DNA of 64,000 nt, from assembly GCF_000720255.1 (NCBI RefSeq), contig NZ_JOJE01000001.1, positions 248,001 to 312,000 of the forward strand. Direction: 5' to 3'. Positions within the stretch are counted from its first letter, which is position 1. The number at the start of each line of letters is the position of its first letter. Source of the stretch: Streptomyces griseus subsp. griseus. GTDB taxonomy: Bacteria; Actinomycetota; Actinomycetes; Streptomycetales; Streptomycetaceae. Below are positions 26,113-34,515 of the stretch, in pieces. Made by a program: the position numbers and the translations under genes. The notes under the pieces were generated by a model that worked only from the letters and a program-made list of their open reading frames with translations, searched no databases and was not told where the DNA came from.

Positions 26113-26715
26113 TCAGGGCGCCGACGCACGCTCCGACAGCTCCGCCCACACCTCGCGCACCCGCCGCCGCAGTTCCTCGAGCGGTACGTCGTTGTCGATG
26201 ACGATGTCCGCGATCTCCCTGCGCTTCTCGCGTGTGGCCTGCGCGGCCATGCGCGCGCGTGCGTCCGCCTCGGTCATCCCGCGCAGCCGTACGAGCCGGT
26301 CCAGTTGGGTCTCGGGGGCGACGTCAACGACGATCACCACGTCGTAGAGCGATTCGAGGCCGTTCTCCGCGAGAAGCGGGACGTCGTGGACGACGACGGC
26401 GTCCTCGGGGGCGGCGGCCTCGAGTTCGCGGGAGCGCGCGCCCACCAGGGGGTGCACGATCGCGTTCAGGACGGCCCGCTTGTCGGGGTCGGCGAAGACG
26501 ATCGAGCCCAGCCTGGGGCGGTCCAGACTGCCGTCCGCCGCCAGCACCTCCGCTCCGAAGGCGTCGACGATCGCCGCGAGCCCGGGAGTCCCGGGCGCGA
26601 CGACCTCGCGCGCGACGCGGTCCGCGTCGACCAGCACCGCACCGCACTCGACGAGCAGTCGCGACACCTCGCTCTTACCGGACCCGATACCGCCGGTCAG
26701 GCCAATCTTCAGCAT
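26113..26715 (-). CDS. coaE: dephospho-CoA kinase
   Basis: 200 residues, the usual length. [17 protein letters not shown] at 5-21 is the P-loop, [19 protein letters not shown] the substrate-binding DxD region, and [14 protein letters not shown] the conserved lid-side segment. It catalyses the last step of coenzyme A synthesis by phosphorylating the 3'-OH of dephospho-CoA. It lies downstream of rpsA and the PAC2 gene on the same strand, a placement I recall from other Streptomyces. Confidence 0.95.
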   Translation of the reverse strand: MLKIGLTGGIGSGKSEVSRLLVECGAVLVDADRVAREVVAPGTPGLAAIVDAFGAEVLAADGSLDRPRLGSIVFADPDKRAVLNAIVHPLVGARSRELEAAAPEDAVVVHDVPLLAENGLESLYDVVIVVDVAPETQLDRLVRLRGMTEADARARMAAQATREKRREIADIVIDNDVPLEELRRRVREVWAELSERASAP

Positions 26716-26769
26716 GAGCGGAAGCTTAGGGCCTGCCGTCGGCCGCCGACCCGGTGGGAGTCGGCCGCG

Positions 26770-27708
26770 TCAGCCGTCCCCCTCCCGCTCCGCCAGGAAC
26801 CGCTCGAACTCCAGCCCGATCTCGTCCGCGGAGGGGATGTCGACCGGCTCGGCGAGCATGTTGCCCCGGGACTCCGCGCCGGCCGCGGCGTCGTACTGGT
26901 GCTCAAGGCCCTGGACGAGGGCGGTGAGTTCCTCGTCGCCCTCCTGGATCTGCCGGTCGATCTCCGTCTGGGTGCGGTGGGCGTCCGTGCGCAGGGAGTG
27001 CGCGATGCCGGGAAGGACCAGTCCGGTCGCGGCCGTGACCGCCTCCAGGACGGTCAGCGCCGCGTCCGGGTACGGGGAGCGGGCGATGTAGTGCGGCACG
27101 TGCGCCGCGACGCCCAGGACGTCGTGCCCGGCCTCCATGAGGCGGTACTCGACGAGGGCCTCGGCGCTACCGGGGACCTGCGCCTCGTCGAAGGGGCTGC
27201 GGTGGCCCGGGACGAGGTCCGTGCGGCTGCCGTGCGGGGTCAGGCCGACGGGCCGGGTGTGCGGGACGCCCATCGGGATGCCGTGGAAGTTCACGGAGAG
27301 GCGTACGCCGAGCCGCTCCACGATCTGCTGGACGGCCGCGGCGAAGCGCTCCCACTCCACGTCCGGCTCCGGACCCGACAGCAGCAGGAAGGGCGCCCCG
27401 GTGGCGTCCTGTACGAGCCGCACCTCGATGGCCGGCTCCTCGTACCCGCTCCACCGGTCGCGCTTGAAGGTCAGCAGCGGGCGGCGGGCGCGGTAGTCCA
27501 CGAGCCGATCGTGGTCGAAGCGGGCGACGACCTGGTGGGGCAGCGAGTCGAGGAGCCGGTCGACGATCTGGTCGCCGGTTTCGCCCGCGTCGATGTATCC
27601 GTCGAAGTGGTAGAGCATGACAAGTCCGGCCGACTCCTGAGCCAGCGCCACGTCGACGACGTCCAGCCCCTTCGGCTCCCATGCGTACAAACCCTGCGGA
27701 TCAAGCAC
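26770..27708 (-). CDS. PAC2 family protein
   Basis: 312 residues. [20 protein letters not shown] at the N-terminus, [20 protein letters not shown] and [18 protein letters not shown] match the PAC2 (proteasome assembly chaperone-like) family of actinobacteria. A C-terminal coiled-coil-like helix ([20 protein letters not shown]) precedes an acidic end. Actinobacteria have proteasomes, but a chaperone role for this paralogue is unproven. The GTG start has AGGAGGAG nine bases upstream. Confidence 0.88.
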   Translation of the reverse strand: MLDPQGLYAWEPKGLDVVDVALAQESAGLVMLYHFDGYIDAGETGDQIVDRLLDSLPHQVVARFDHDRLVDYRARRPLLTFKRDRWSGYEEPAIEVRLVQDATGAPFLLLSGPEPDVEWERFAAAVQQIVERLGVRLSVNFHGIPMGVPHTRPVGLTPHGSRTDLVPGHRSPFDEAQVPGSAEALVEYRLMEAGHDVLGVAAHVPHYIARSPYPDAALTVLEAVTAATGLVLPGIAHSLRTDAHRTQTEIDRQIQEGDEELTALVQGLEHQYDAAAGAESRGNMLAEPVDIPSADEIGLEFERFLAEREGDG

Positions 27709-27763
27709 TTGGACCGCTCCTCCTCGTGTTCATACGTCTCAACGCGCGTGGAGGCACGGGCAT

Positions 27764-27814
27764 TCCCCGCCCCGGCACTCTTGATCAGCCAGATCGAGAG
27801 TGCCGGGGCGGGGA
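27764..27814. terminator. long inverted repeat between rpsA and PAC2 gene
   Basis: An 18-base arm (TCCCCGCCCCGGCACTCT, 27764-27781) pairs perfectly with 27797-27814 across a 15-base loop. It lies upstream of the PAC2 start and downstream of the rpsA terminator. It can work on either strand and would insulate the PAC2-coaE genes from rpsA read-through. Confidence 0.75.
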
Positions 27815-27842
27815 GAGAAGCAGGACCGTGCCCTGAAAACGC

Positions 27843-27878
27843 CTGAGGGGCCGCACCTCGAAAGGTACGGCCCCTCAG
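27843..27878 (-). terminator. rpsA intrinsic terminator
   Basis: A perfect 11-bp stem (CTGAGGGGCCG with CGGCCCCTCAG) encloses a 14-base loop 26 bases after the rpsA stop. On the minus strand it is followed by GCGTTTTC, a short T-run. Confidence 0.85.
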
Positions 27879-27903
27879 TCAAGGGTTACTGCTCAGTGGG
27901 CGT

Positions 27904-29403
27904 TCAGCTCTGCCCGCCCGCCAGCTTCTCCCGCAGCGCGGCCAGCGCCTCGTCCGAGGCCAGCGCACCGGAGTTGTCCGGGCCCTCGGAGGAGTACGAA
28001 CCGCCGCCACCGGCGGCCGGAGCCGCACCCGCCGCGTCGCCGCCCTCGGCAGCGGCCTTCTCGTCCGCCTCGCGGGACTTGATGACCTGCTGCTGGTGCT
28101 GCTCGAAGCGGGTCTGCGCCTCGGCGTACTGGGTCTCCCACGCCTCGCGCTGGGTCTCGTAGCCCTCGAGCCAGTCGTTGGTCTCGGGGTCGAAGCCCTC
28201 GGGGTAGATGTAGTTGCCCTGGTCGTCGTAGGACGCGGCCATGCCGTACAGGGTCGGGTCGAACTCGACCGAGGCCGGGTCGGTACCGAAGGACTCGTTG
28301 GCCTGCTTCAGCGAGAGGCTGATGCGACGACGCTCGAGGTCGATGTCGATGACCTTGACGAAGATCTCGTCGTTGACCTGGACGACCTGCTCCGGGATCT
28401 CCACGTGGCGCTCGGCCAGCTCGGAGATGTGGACCAGACCCTCGATGCCCTCGTCCACGCGGACGAACGCACCGAACGGAACCAGCTTCGTGACCTTGCC
28501 GGGCACGACCTGGCCGATCTGGTGGGTGCGGGCGAACTGCTGCCACGGGTCTTCCTGGGTCGCCTTCAGCGACAGGGAGACGCGCTCGCGGTCCATGTCG
28601 ACGTCGAGGACCTCGACCGTGACCTCCTGGCCGACCTCGACGACCTCGGAGGGGTGGTCGATGTGCTTCCAGGAAAGCTCGGACACGTGGACCAGACCGT
28701 CGACGCCACCCAGGTCCACGAAGGCACCGAAGTTGACGATCGAGGAGACCACACCGGAACGGACCTGACCCTTCTGGAGGGTCGTGAGGAACGTCTGGCG
28801 GACCTCGGACTGGGTCTGCTCCAGCCAGGCACGGCGGGACAGGACCACGTTGTTGCGGTTCTTGTCCAGCTCGATGATCTTGGCCTCGAGCTCCTTGCCC
28901 ACGTAGGGCTGGAGGTCGCGGACGCGGCGCATCTCGACCAGGGAGGCCGGGAGGAAGCCACGGAGGCCGATGTCGAGGATGAGACCACCCTTGACGACCT
29001 CGATGACGGTACCGGTGACGATCCCGTCCTCTTCCTTGATCTTCTCGATGGTGCCCCAGGCACGCTCGTACTGGGCGCGCTTCTTCGAGAGGATCAGGCG
29101 GCCTTCCTTGTCCTCCTTCTGGAGAACAAGGGCCTCGATCTCGTCACCGACGGCGACGACCTCGTTGGGGTCGACGTCGTGCTTGATCGAGAGCTCGCGG
29201 CTCGGGATAACGCCTTCGGTCTTGTAACCGATGTCGAGCAGGACCTCGTCCCGGTCGACCTTCACGATGACGCCGTCGACGATGTCGCCGTCGTTGAAGT
29301 ACTTGATCGTCTCGTCGATCGCGGCGAGGAAGGCTTCCTCGTTACCGATGTCGTTGACCGCTACCTGCGGGGTGGTGGCGGTGGTCTCGGTGCTGCTCGT
29401 CAT
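27904..29403 (-). CDS. rpsA: 30S ribosomal protein S1
   Basis: 499 residues. Four S1 RNA-binding repeats are readable at about 37-105, 122-188, 209-277 and 294-363 (GDIVDGVIVKVDRDEVLLDI, GIVTGTVIEVVKGGLILDIG, GQVRSGVVSSIVNFGAFVDL, GQVVPGKVTKLVPFGAFVRV). The C-terminal acidic, Gly/Ala-rich tail is typical of actinobacteria. S1 helps bind mRNA to the 30S subunit. It has its own strong promoter and a leader of about 190 nt. Codon use is highly biased, as expected for a strongly expressed gene. Confidence 0.98.
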   Translation of the reverse strand: MTSSTETTATTPQVAVNDIGNEEAFLAAIDETIKYFNDGDIVDGVIVKVDRDEVLLDIGYKTEGVIPSRELSIKHDVDPNEVVAVGDEIEALVLQKEDKEGRLILSKKRAQYERAWGTIEKIKEEDGIVTGTVIEVVKGGLILDIGLRGFLPASLVEMRRVRDLQPYVGKELEAKIIELDKNRNNVVLSRRAWLEQTQSEVRQTFLTTLQKGQVRSGVVSSIVNFGAFVDLGGVDGLVHVSELSWKHIDHPSEVVEVGQEVTVEVLDVDMDRERVSLSLKATQEDPWQQFARTHQIGQVVPGKVTKLVPFGAFVRVDEGIEGLVHISELAERHVEIPEQVVQVNDEIFVKVIDIDLERRRISLSLKQANESFGTDPASVEFDPTLYGMAASYDDQGNYIYPEGFDPETNDWLEGYETQREAWETQYAEAQTRFEQHQQQVIKSREADEKAAAEGGDAAGAAPAAGGGGSYSSEGPDNSGALASDEALAALREKLAGGQS

Positions 29404-29601
29404 GTGGGAAAGGGCTCCGGTACGGACATTGAAGTCGTAGGTACTGCTTACGCCGGGAGCCCGTTTCGCTCTGCAGAAGCCGGACAGCCAAGGAAGCGCC
29501 ACACAAAACCACAGGTGGCGCCTCGACAACCGAGGGGACATACAACAGATGCGAGCGCAGCCTGCTACGTCTGAGGTGCGCAGGCCCGCAGCGCAACTTG
29601 T

Positions 29602-29630
29602 AGCATACGGGGGCAGCCAGGCGGGGTCAA
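29602..29630 (-). promoter_or_regulatory. rpsA housekeeping promoter
   Basis: On the minus strand a -35 box TTGACC (29630-29625) and a -10 box TATGCT (29607-29602) are separated by exactly 17 bases. This is close to the HrdB/sigma-70 consensus. Transcription would start near 29595, leaving a leader of about 190 nt before rpsA. The rest of the 29404-29601 leader shows no recognised riboswitch. Confidence 0.85.
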
Positions 29631-29770
29631 TGCGCGAAGGCGCACACCCGGGGCGGATCGCCGCATAACCGGCACAAGAAACGTTCCGCGAGGCCAGGCA
29701 GGCCGCAAAGACCTCTCCCGCGACACGCCCGTGACGGGATGAACGGAAGAGTACGACGAGGGAGCCGATC

Positions 29771-30580
29771 ATCCAAGAGTCCGATGCGTTCGAACCGGAA
29801 GCCACCCGGCGTGAGGCCGATGTCACGGAGAGCTCCCGAGCCAGTCGGGGCTGGTGGGACCGGAACGCGGACGAGTACCAGGTCGAACACGGCACCTTCC
29901 TCGGCGACGACCGCTTCGTGTGGTGCCCGGAGGGCCTCGACGAGGTGGAGGCCGAGCTGCTGGGCCCGCCGGAGGAGCTGAAGGGCAAGGACGTCCTGGA
30001 GATCGGCGCGGGCGCCGCCCAGTGCTCGCGCTGGCTGTCCGCGCAGGGGGCCCGTCCGGTCGCTCTGGACCTCTCCCACCGTCAGCTCCAGCACGCGCTG
30101 CGCATCGGCGGAGCGTTCCCTCTGGTGTGCGCCGACGCGGGCGCGCTGCCCTTCGCCGACGCCTCCTTCGACCTGGCGTGCTCGGCGTACGGGGCGCTGC
30201 CGTTCGTGGCGGACCCGCGCCTCGTCCTGCGTGAGGTGCGCCGGGTGCTGCGTCCGGGCGGCCGCTTCGTCTTCTCGGTCACCCACCCGGTCCGCTGGGC
30301 GTTCCCGGACGAGCCGGGCCCCGAGGGGCTGACGGTGTCCGCCTCCTACTTCGACCGCACGCCGTACGTCGAGCAGGACGAGGACGGCCACGCGGTGTAC
30401 GTCGAGCACCACAGGACGCTCGGTGACCGTGTCCGCGACATCGTGACCTCCGGCTTCCGCCTCGTCGACCTCGTCGAGCCGGAGTGGCCCGACTGGAACA
30501 CGTCGGAGTGGGGCGGCTGGTCACCGCTGCGCGGGAACCTGATCCCGGGGACGGCCGTCTTCGTGTGCGAGCGGGACTGA
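29771..30580 (+). CDS. class I SAM-dependent methyltransferase (start codon uncertain)
   Basis: ELKGKDVLEIGAGAAQCSRW is the SAM motif I, ARPVALDLSHRQLQHAL motif II, and LREVRRVLRPGGRFVFSVTH motif VI. The C-terminus ends WNTSEWGGWSPLRGN. Protein-like sequence in the same frame (SRASRGWWDRNADEYQVEHG) extends well upstream of the first GTG at 29918, yet between the in-frame TGA at 29732 and 29918 there is no ATG, GTG, TTG or CTG. A GAGGGAG site at 29758-29764 sits six bases before an ATC at 29771, so an ATC start is proposed; otherwise the N-terminus is lost. The 269-residue length assumes ATC. Confidence 0.65.
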   Translation: MQESDAFEPEATRREADVTESSRASRGWWDRNADEYQVEHGTFLGDDRFVWCPEGLDEVEAELLGPPEELKGKDVLEIGAGAAQCSRWLSAQGARPVALDLSHRQLQHALRIGGAFPLVCADAGALPFADASFDLACSAYGALPFVADPRLVLREVRRVLRPGGRFVFSVTHPVRWAFPDEPGPEGLTVSASYFDRTPYVEQDEDGHAVYVEHHRTLGDRVRDIVTSGFRLVDLVEPEWPDWNTSEWGGWSPLRGNLIPGTAVFVCERD

Positions 30581-30599
30581 AGTTCTTCCGCGAGCGGGC

Positions 30600-30662
30600 G
30601 GGCACGCGCGCGTAGGGGGCGGGCACGCGCGCGTAGGGGGCGGGCACGCGCGCGTAGGGGGC
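30600..30662. repeat. 21-bp direct repeat, three perfect copies
   Basis: Three identical tandem 21-bp units (core GGGCACGCGCGCGTAGGGGG) fill the gap between the methyltransferase stop and hrpB. The third copy ends 28 bases before the hrpB GTG. The exact identity of the copies suggests recent expansion. Copy number may vary between strains. Confidence 0.92.
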
Positions 30663-30690
30663 GTTTCGCGGGGCGTACGACACTAGGGGC

Positions 30691-33222
30691 GTGATCCGTT
30701 ACGACGCCCTGGACGCACTGCCCGTGCGTGGTGCCCTGCCCGCGCTGAACGACGCCCTGGAGGGGCACGGGACCGCCGTGCTGGTGGCGCCGCCCGGTAC
30801 CGGTAAGACGACCCTGGTGCCGCTGGCGCTGGCGGGGCTGCTCGGTGGGGGGCCGGCGCGGCGCGTGGTCGTGGCCGAGCCGAGGCGGATCGCGGCGCGG
30901 GCGGCGGCCCGGCGGATGGCGTGGCTGCTGGGCGAGAAGGTCGGCGAGAGCGTCGGTTACACCGTGCGCGGTGAGCGGGTGGTGGGTCGCCGCGCGCGCG
31001 TGGAGGTCGTCACGACCGGCGTGCTGCTCCAGCGGCTGCAACGGGACCAGGAACTCACCGGCGTCGACGTGGTGGTGCTCGACGAGTGCCACGAGCGGCA
31101 CCTGGACGCCGACACGGCGGCGGCCTTCCTGTGGGACGTACGGGAGACACTGCGGCCGGAGCTGCGTCTGGTGGCCGCGTCGGCGACCACCGACGCTCAG
31201 GGGTGGGCGCGGCTGCTGGGCGGGGCGCCGGTGGTGACGGCGGAGGGTGCCGCGCATCCGGTGGAAGTGATCTGGGCGCCGCCGGTACGTCCGGTTCGGC
31301 CGCCGCACGGGATGCGTGTCGACCCGGCGCTGCTGACGCACGTGGCGTCGGTGGTGCGGCGGGCGCTGGCCGAACGGGCGGGGGACGTCCTGTGCTTCCT
31401 GCCGGGCGTGGGGGAGATCGCACGGGTCGCCGGGCAGCTCGGGGAGTCGGCCGGGGACGTGGAGGTGCTCCAGGTGCACGGGCGGGCGCCGGCGGCCGTG
31501 CAGGACGCGGTGCTGTCCGCGGGGGTGCGGCGCCGGGTCGTGCTCACCACCTCCGTCGCGGAGTCGTCGCTGACGGTTCCCGGGGTGCGGGTGGTCGTGG
31601 ACTCGGGGCTGGCGCGCGAGCCGCGCGTGGACCACGCGCGCGGGTTGAGCGCGCTGACGACGGTACGGGCCTCGCAGGCGGCGGGGCGGCAGCGGGCGGG
31701 GCGGGCCGGGCGTGAGGCGCCGGGGGCGGTGTACCGGTGCTGGGCGGAGGCGGAGGACGCGCGTCTGCCGCGGTTCCCGTCGCCCGAGATCAAGGTGGCC
31801 GATCTGACGGCGTTCGCCCTCCAGGCGGCGTGCTGGGGGGATCCGGACGCCTCCGGGCTCGCGTTGCTGGATCCACCGCCGGGCGGGGCGATGGCGGCGG
31901 CACGGAGCGTGCTGACGGCGGTCGGGGCGGTCGATTCCGCCGGGCGGGCCACGGAGCGGGGGGTGCGGCTGGCGCGCGTGGGGTTGCATCCCCGGCTGGG
32001 GCGGGCGTTGCTGGACTCCGCGCCGGTGGTGGGAGCGGAGCGGGCCGCGGAGGTGGTGGCGCTGTTGAGCGAGGAGGCTCCGCGGGAGTACGGCGATGAT
32101 CTGACGGTCGCGTTGCGGGCGGCCCGGCGCGGGGGTGACGCGTACGCGCGGCGCTGGCGGGCGGAGGTACGGCGACTGCGGGCCGTCGCCACGGCCGAGG
32201 AGCTGGGCGAGGTGGCTCCAGGAGGCGGCGCGGGGCTCGTGTCGCGGACTGACGACGGGGTTGTGGGGGTCGTCGTCGCTCTCGCGTTTCCCGAGCGGGT
32301 GGCGCGGGTCGACGGGGGGTCACTGCTCATGGTGTCCGGTACACGGGCCGAGCTGCGGGAGGGGAGCGGTTTGCGGGGTGCGGGCTGGGTCGCTGTCGCC
32401 GTGGCGGACCGGCCGGTCGGGAAGGGGCACGCGCGTGTGCAGCTCGGAGTGGGCGTGGACGAGGGGGTCGCGCGGGTCGCGGCGGGGGCGTTCCTCGACG
32501 AGCGGGACGAGGTGCGCTGGGCCGGCGGGGACGTCGTGGCGCGTCGGGTGGAGCGGCTGGGGGTGGTGGAGTTGGCGGTGCGGCCGTTGCCCGACGCCGA
32601 CCCCGGGCTCGTACGGAACGCGCTGGTCGAGGGGTTGCGGCAGGGAGGGCTCGGGTTGTTGCGGTGGTCGCCGGGGGCGCGCGTGCTGCGGCAGCGGCTG
32701 GCCTTCCTGCGTCTGTACGTCGGGGAGCCCTGGCCGGACGTCTCCGACGAGGCGCTGCACGCGCGTGTGGACGACTGGCTGGAGCCGGAGTTGAGCAGGG
32801 CCCGGCGGCGCGCGGACCTCGCGAGGATCGACGCCGGGGACGCGCTGTCCCGGCTGCTTCCGTGGGCCTCGGGGGAGGCCGGGCGGCTGGAGGAGCTGGC
32901 GCCGGAGCGGATCACCGTGCCGAGTGGGTCCAGGATCCGGATCGACTACGGCAACCCCGAGCAGCCGGTCCTCGCCGTGAAGTTGCAGGAGATGTTCGGG
33001 CTGGAGCGCTCGCCCACCGTGGCCGGTGTGCCGCTGCTGGTGCACCTCCTCTCCCCCGCCGGGCGCCCGGCCGCCGTCACGGCCGACCTCGCCTCCTTCT
33101 GGAGGGACGGCTACAAGGGCGTACGGGCCGAACTGCGCGGCCGGTATCCGAAGCATCCGTGGCCCGAGGACCCCGCCACCGCCGAGCCGACCCGGCACAC
33201 CAGCGCACGGCTCAGGCGGTGA
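30691..33222 (+). CDS. hrpB: ATP-dependent RNA helicase HrpB
   Basis: 843 residues, matching the family. LVAPPGTGKTTLVPLALAG (31-49) is the Walker A, VVLDECHERHLDADTAAAF the DEAH-box variant (DECH), VAASATTDAQ motif III, and QAAGRQRAGRAGREAPGAVY motif VI. An HrpB C-terminal domain follows (about 690-830, YKGVRAELRGRYPKHPWPED). A DEAH-type helicase of uncertain RNA substrate. The last 11 bases overlap the convergent DUF3068 gene. GTG start after ACTAGGGGC. Confidence 0.95.
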   Translation: MIRYDALDALPVRGALPALNDALEGHGTAVLVAPPGTGKTTLVPLALAGLLGGGPARRVVVAEPRRIAARAAARRMAWLLGEKVGESVGYTVRGERVVGRRARVEVVTTGVLLQRLQRDQELTGVDVVVLDECHERHLDADTAAAFLWDVRETLRPELRLVAASATTDAQGWARLLGGAPVVTAEGAAHPVEVIWAPPVRPVRPPHGMRVDPALLTHVASVVRRALAERAGDVLCFLPGVGEIARVAGQLGESAGDVEVLQVHGRAPAAVQDAVLSAGVRRRVVLTTSVAESSLTVPGVRVVVDSGLAREPRVDHARGLSALTTVRASQAAGRQRAGRAGREAPGAVYRCWAEAEDARLPRFPSPEIKVADLTAFALQAACWGDPDASGLALLDPPPGGAMAAARSVLTAVGAVDSAGRATERGVRLARVGLHPRLGRALLDSAPVVGAERAAEVVALLSEEAPREYGDDLTVALRAARRGGDAYARRWRAEVRRLRAVATAEELGEVAPGGGAGLVSRTDDGVVGVVVALAFPERVARVDGGSLLMVSGTRAELREGSGLRGAGWVAVAVADRPVGKGHARVQLGVGVDEGVARVAAGAFLDERDEVRWAGGDVVARRVERLGVVELAVRPLPDADPGLVRNALVEGLRQGGLGLLRWSPGARVLRQRLAFLRLYVGEPWPDVSDEALHARVDDWLEPELSRARRRADLARIDAGDALSRLLPWASGEAGRLEELAPERITVPSGSRIRIDYGNPEQPVLAVKLQEMFGLERSPTVAGVPLLVHLLSPAGRPAAVTADLASFWRDGYKGVRAELRGRYPKHPWPEDPATAEPTRHTSARLRR

Positions 33223-34204
33223 CCGGTTCCGGGTCGGTGGAGCGCGCGGGCGCCGGGTCGGCCGGGCGGCGTCCGCGTGCCTCCAGGTAGAGGGAGAGGG
33301 ACAGGAGCAGGACGCCCAGGGTGAGGAAGCCCCACGGCAGGTACGACGTCATCAGCAGGATCACTGTGCGGTTGGACTTGACCAGGTCGACCGTGTGCTC
33401 GATGTAGTCCTCGCGCATCTTCACGTGCCCGGCGAAGGCCGTCACCTTCTCGCGGCCGCCGAGCAGGGTGCCGCCGCGCAGTTCCTCCTGGTGGATCTCC
33501 TCGCCCCTGACCGGGGCACCGGTGAGGGGTTCGACCCAGAACTTGCGGACGGTGGTGTACCAGCGGGTCGTGCCGGTCTTGGCGACCGTCTCGGGCGTGA
33601 TGCCCTGGACGGGCATGGTTCTGGGCATCCTGACCTGGGTCCAGGGGATGGTCTGCTCGAAGTAGTAGACCTCGAGGCCGCGGAAGGTGCGGGTGCCCTT
33701 GTAGTGGATGGGGGCGGTCACGCGCGCCTGGGCGTCGAAGTACGCGTAGTCCCGTTTCTCCGTCAGGAACGGCCACTTGAACTCGATGCCCTCCCGTCGG
33801 ACGGGGTCGCCGTCGACCATCTCGCCGGTGGCGTGGACGGGCTCCTGGGTGTGGGCGTCGAAGATGTAGCGCTCGGGGACCTTGGAGACCATCTTGCCGT
33901 CGGGGCCTTGTATGTAGGAGAGGCCGTCCCAGACGACGACGTCCCTGCCCGCCGTCTTCTCGATCTTCTCGGCCGCCTCCACGTTGCCCTTGAGGGTCTG
34001 CACGATGGTGACCTTGGGGACCTTGCGGGCCCGCATGGTGCCGTAGTCGAGGAGGGTGGCGTTCTTCGCCTCCAGGACCATGTCCTGGTACTGGCCGGCC
34101 GGGATCTTGGCCAGGCGGGGGAAGGCGTACCAGCGCGTCAGCGGGGACAGTGCCGTGAAGAACACGGCGAGGGCGAGCAGGATCAGGCTTGCCTTGCGGC
34201 GCAT
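33212..34204 (-). CDS. DUF3068 domain-containing membrane protein
   Basis: 330 residues. A hydrophobic N-terminal segment (about 6-22) and a C-terminal one (about 285-305) flank a large extracytoplasmic beta-rich domain with WYAFPRLAKIPAGQYQDMVL, YEFQTIPWTQVRMPR-like (YYFEQTIPWTQVRMPR) and GEEIHQEEL. This is the DUF3068 (PorA-like) layout of actinobacteria. Function is unknown; an envelope role is likely. The ATG is preceded by AAGGAGG. Confidence 0.85.
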   Translation of the reverse strand: MRRKASLILLALAVFFTALSPLTRWYAFPRLAKIPAGQYQDMVLEAKNATLLDYGTMRARKVPKVTIVQTLKGNVEAAEKIEKTAGRDVVVWDGLSYIQGPDGKMVSKVPERYIFDAHTQEPVHATGEMVDGDPVRREGIEFKWPFLTEKRDYAYFDAQARVTAPIHYKGTRTFRGLEVYYFEQTIPWTQVRMPRTMPVQGITPETVAKTGTTRWYTTVRKFWVEPLTGAPVRGEEIHQEELRGGTLLGGREKVTAFAGHVKMREDYIEHTVDLVKSNRTVILLMTSYLPWGFLTLGVLLLSLSLYLEARGRRPADPAPARSTDPEPVTA

Positions 34205-34229
34205 CTCGGCCTCCTTCCCGGGCGGGTGG

Positions 34230-34364
34230 TCACGGGTGTGCGGGCACCGTGGTCAACAGCGGTTTCGGGGACGTGTGGCCGGTCGGCGTGCCGAGCGCGG
34301 TCAGCGTGAACGTCAGGGCGAGCGCGACGGCGAGGCCGGTCGCGGCGGCGATCAGGGCGCGCAT
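34230..34364 (-). CDS. SPW_0924 family mini-protein
   Basis: 44 residues: MRALIAAATGLAVALAL begins a single hydrophobic helix, followed by TGHTSPKPLLTTVPAHP. The C-terminal SPKPLLTTVPAHP tail is the signature of this tiny Streptomyces family. The ATG has GGGAGG five bases upstream. Probably membrane-anchored or secreted; function unknown. It is easily missed because of its length. It lies 25 bases upstream of the DUF3068 gene on the same strand. Confidence 0.85.
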   Translation of the reverse strand: MRALIAAATGLAVALALTFTLTALGTPTGHTSPKPLLTTVPAHP

Positions 34365-34457
34365 ACGGCCTCCCGGCAAACACTCATATGACCTGATGGG
34401 TCGTCAGTTCGGGCACCGTAGCAACGGGCGCGCGAGATGAGAACACGTTGTCGCACA

Positions 34458-34499
34458 TGACGGCGGCGCCGCTCCCGGCCGGGAGCGGCGCCGCCGTCA
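34458..34499. terminator. perfect 42-bp palindrome, terminator of transglycosylase gene
   Basis: The 42 bases are fully self-complementary (arms starting TGACGGCGGCGCCGCTCC) with only the central GGCC as loop, and begin 17 bases after the lytic transglycosylase stop. It works on both strands. No T-run follows, as is common in Streptomyces. Confidence 0.85.
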
Positions 34500-34515
34500 C
34501 GAGGTCTGGTCGGCT

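Noticed and set aside
30598..30665. CRISPR array
   Set aside because: The three 21-bp units are contiguous with no spacers and no cas genes are present.
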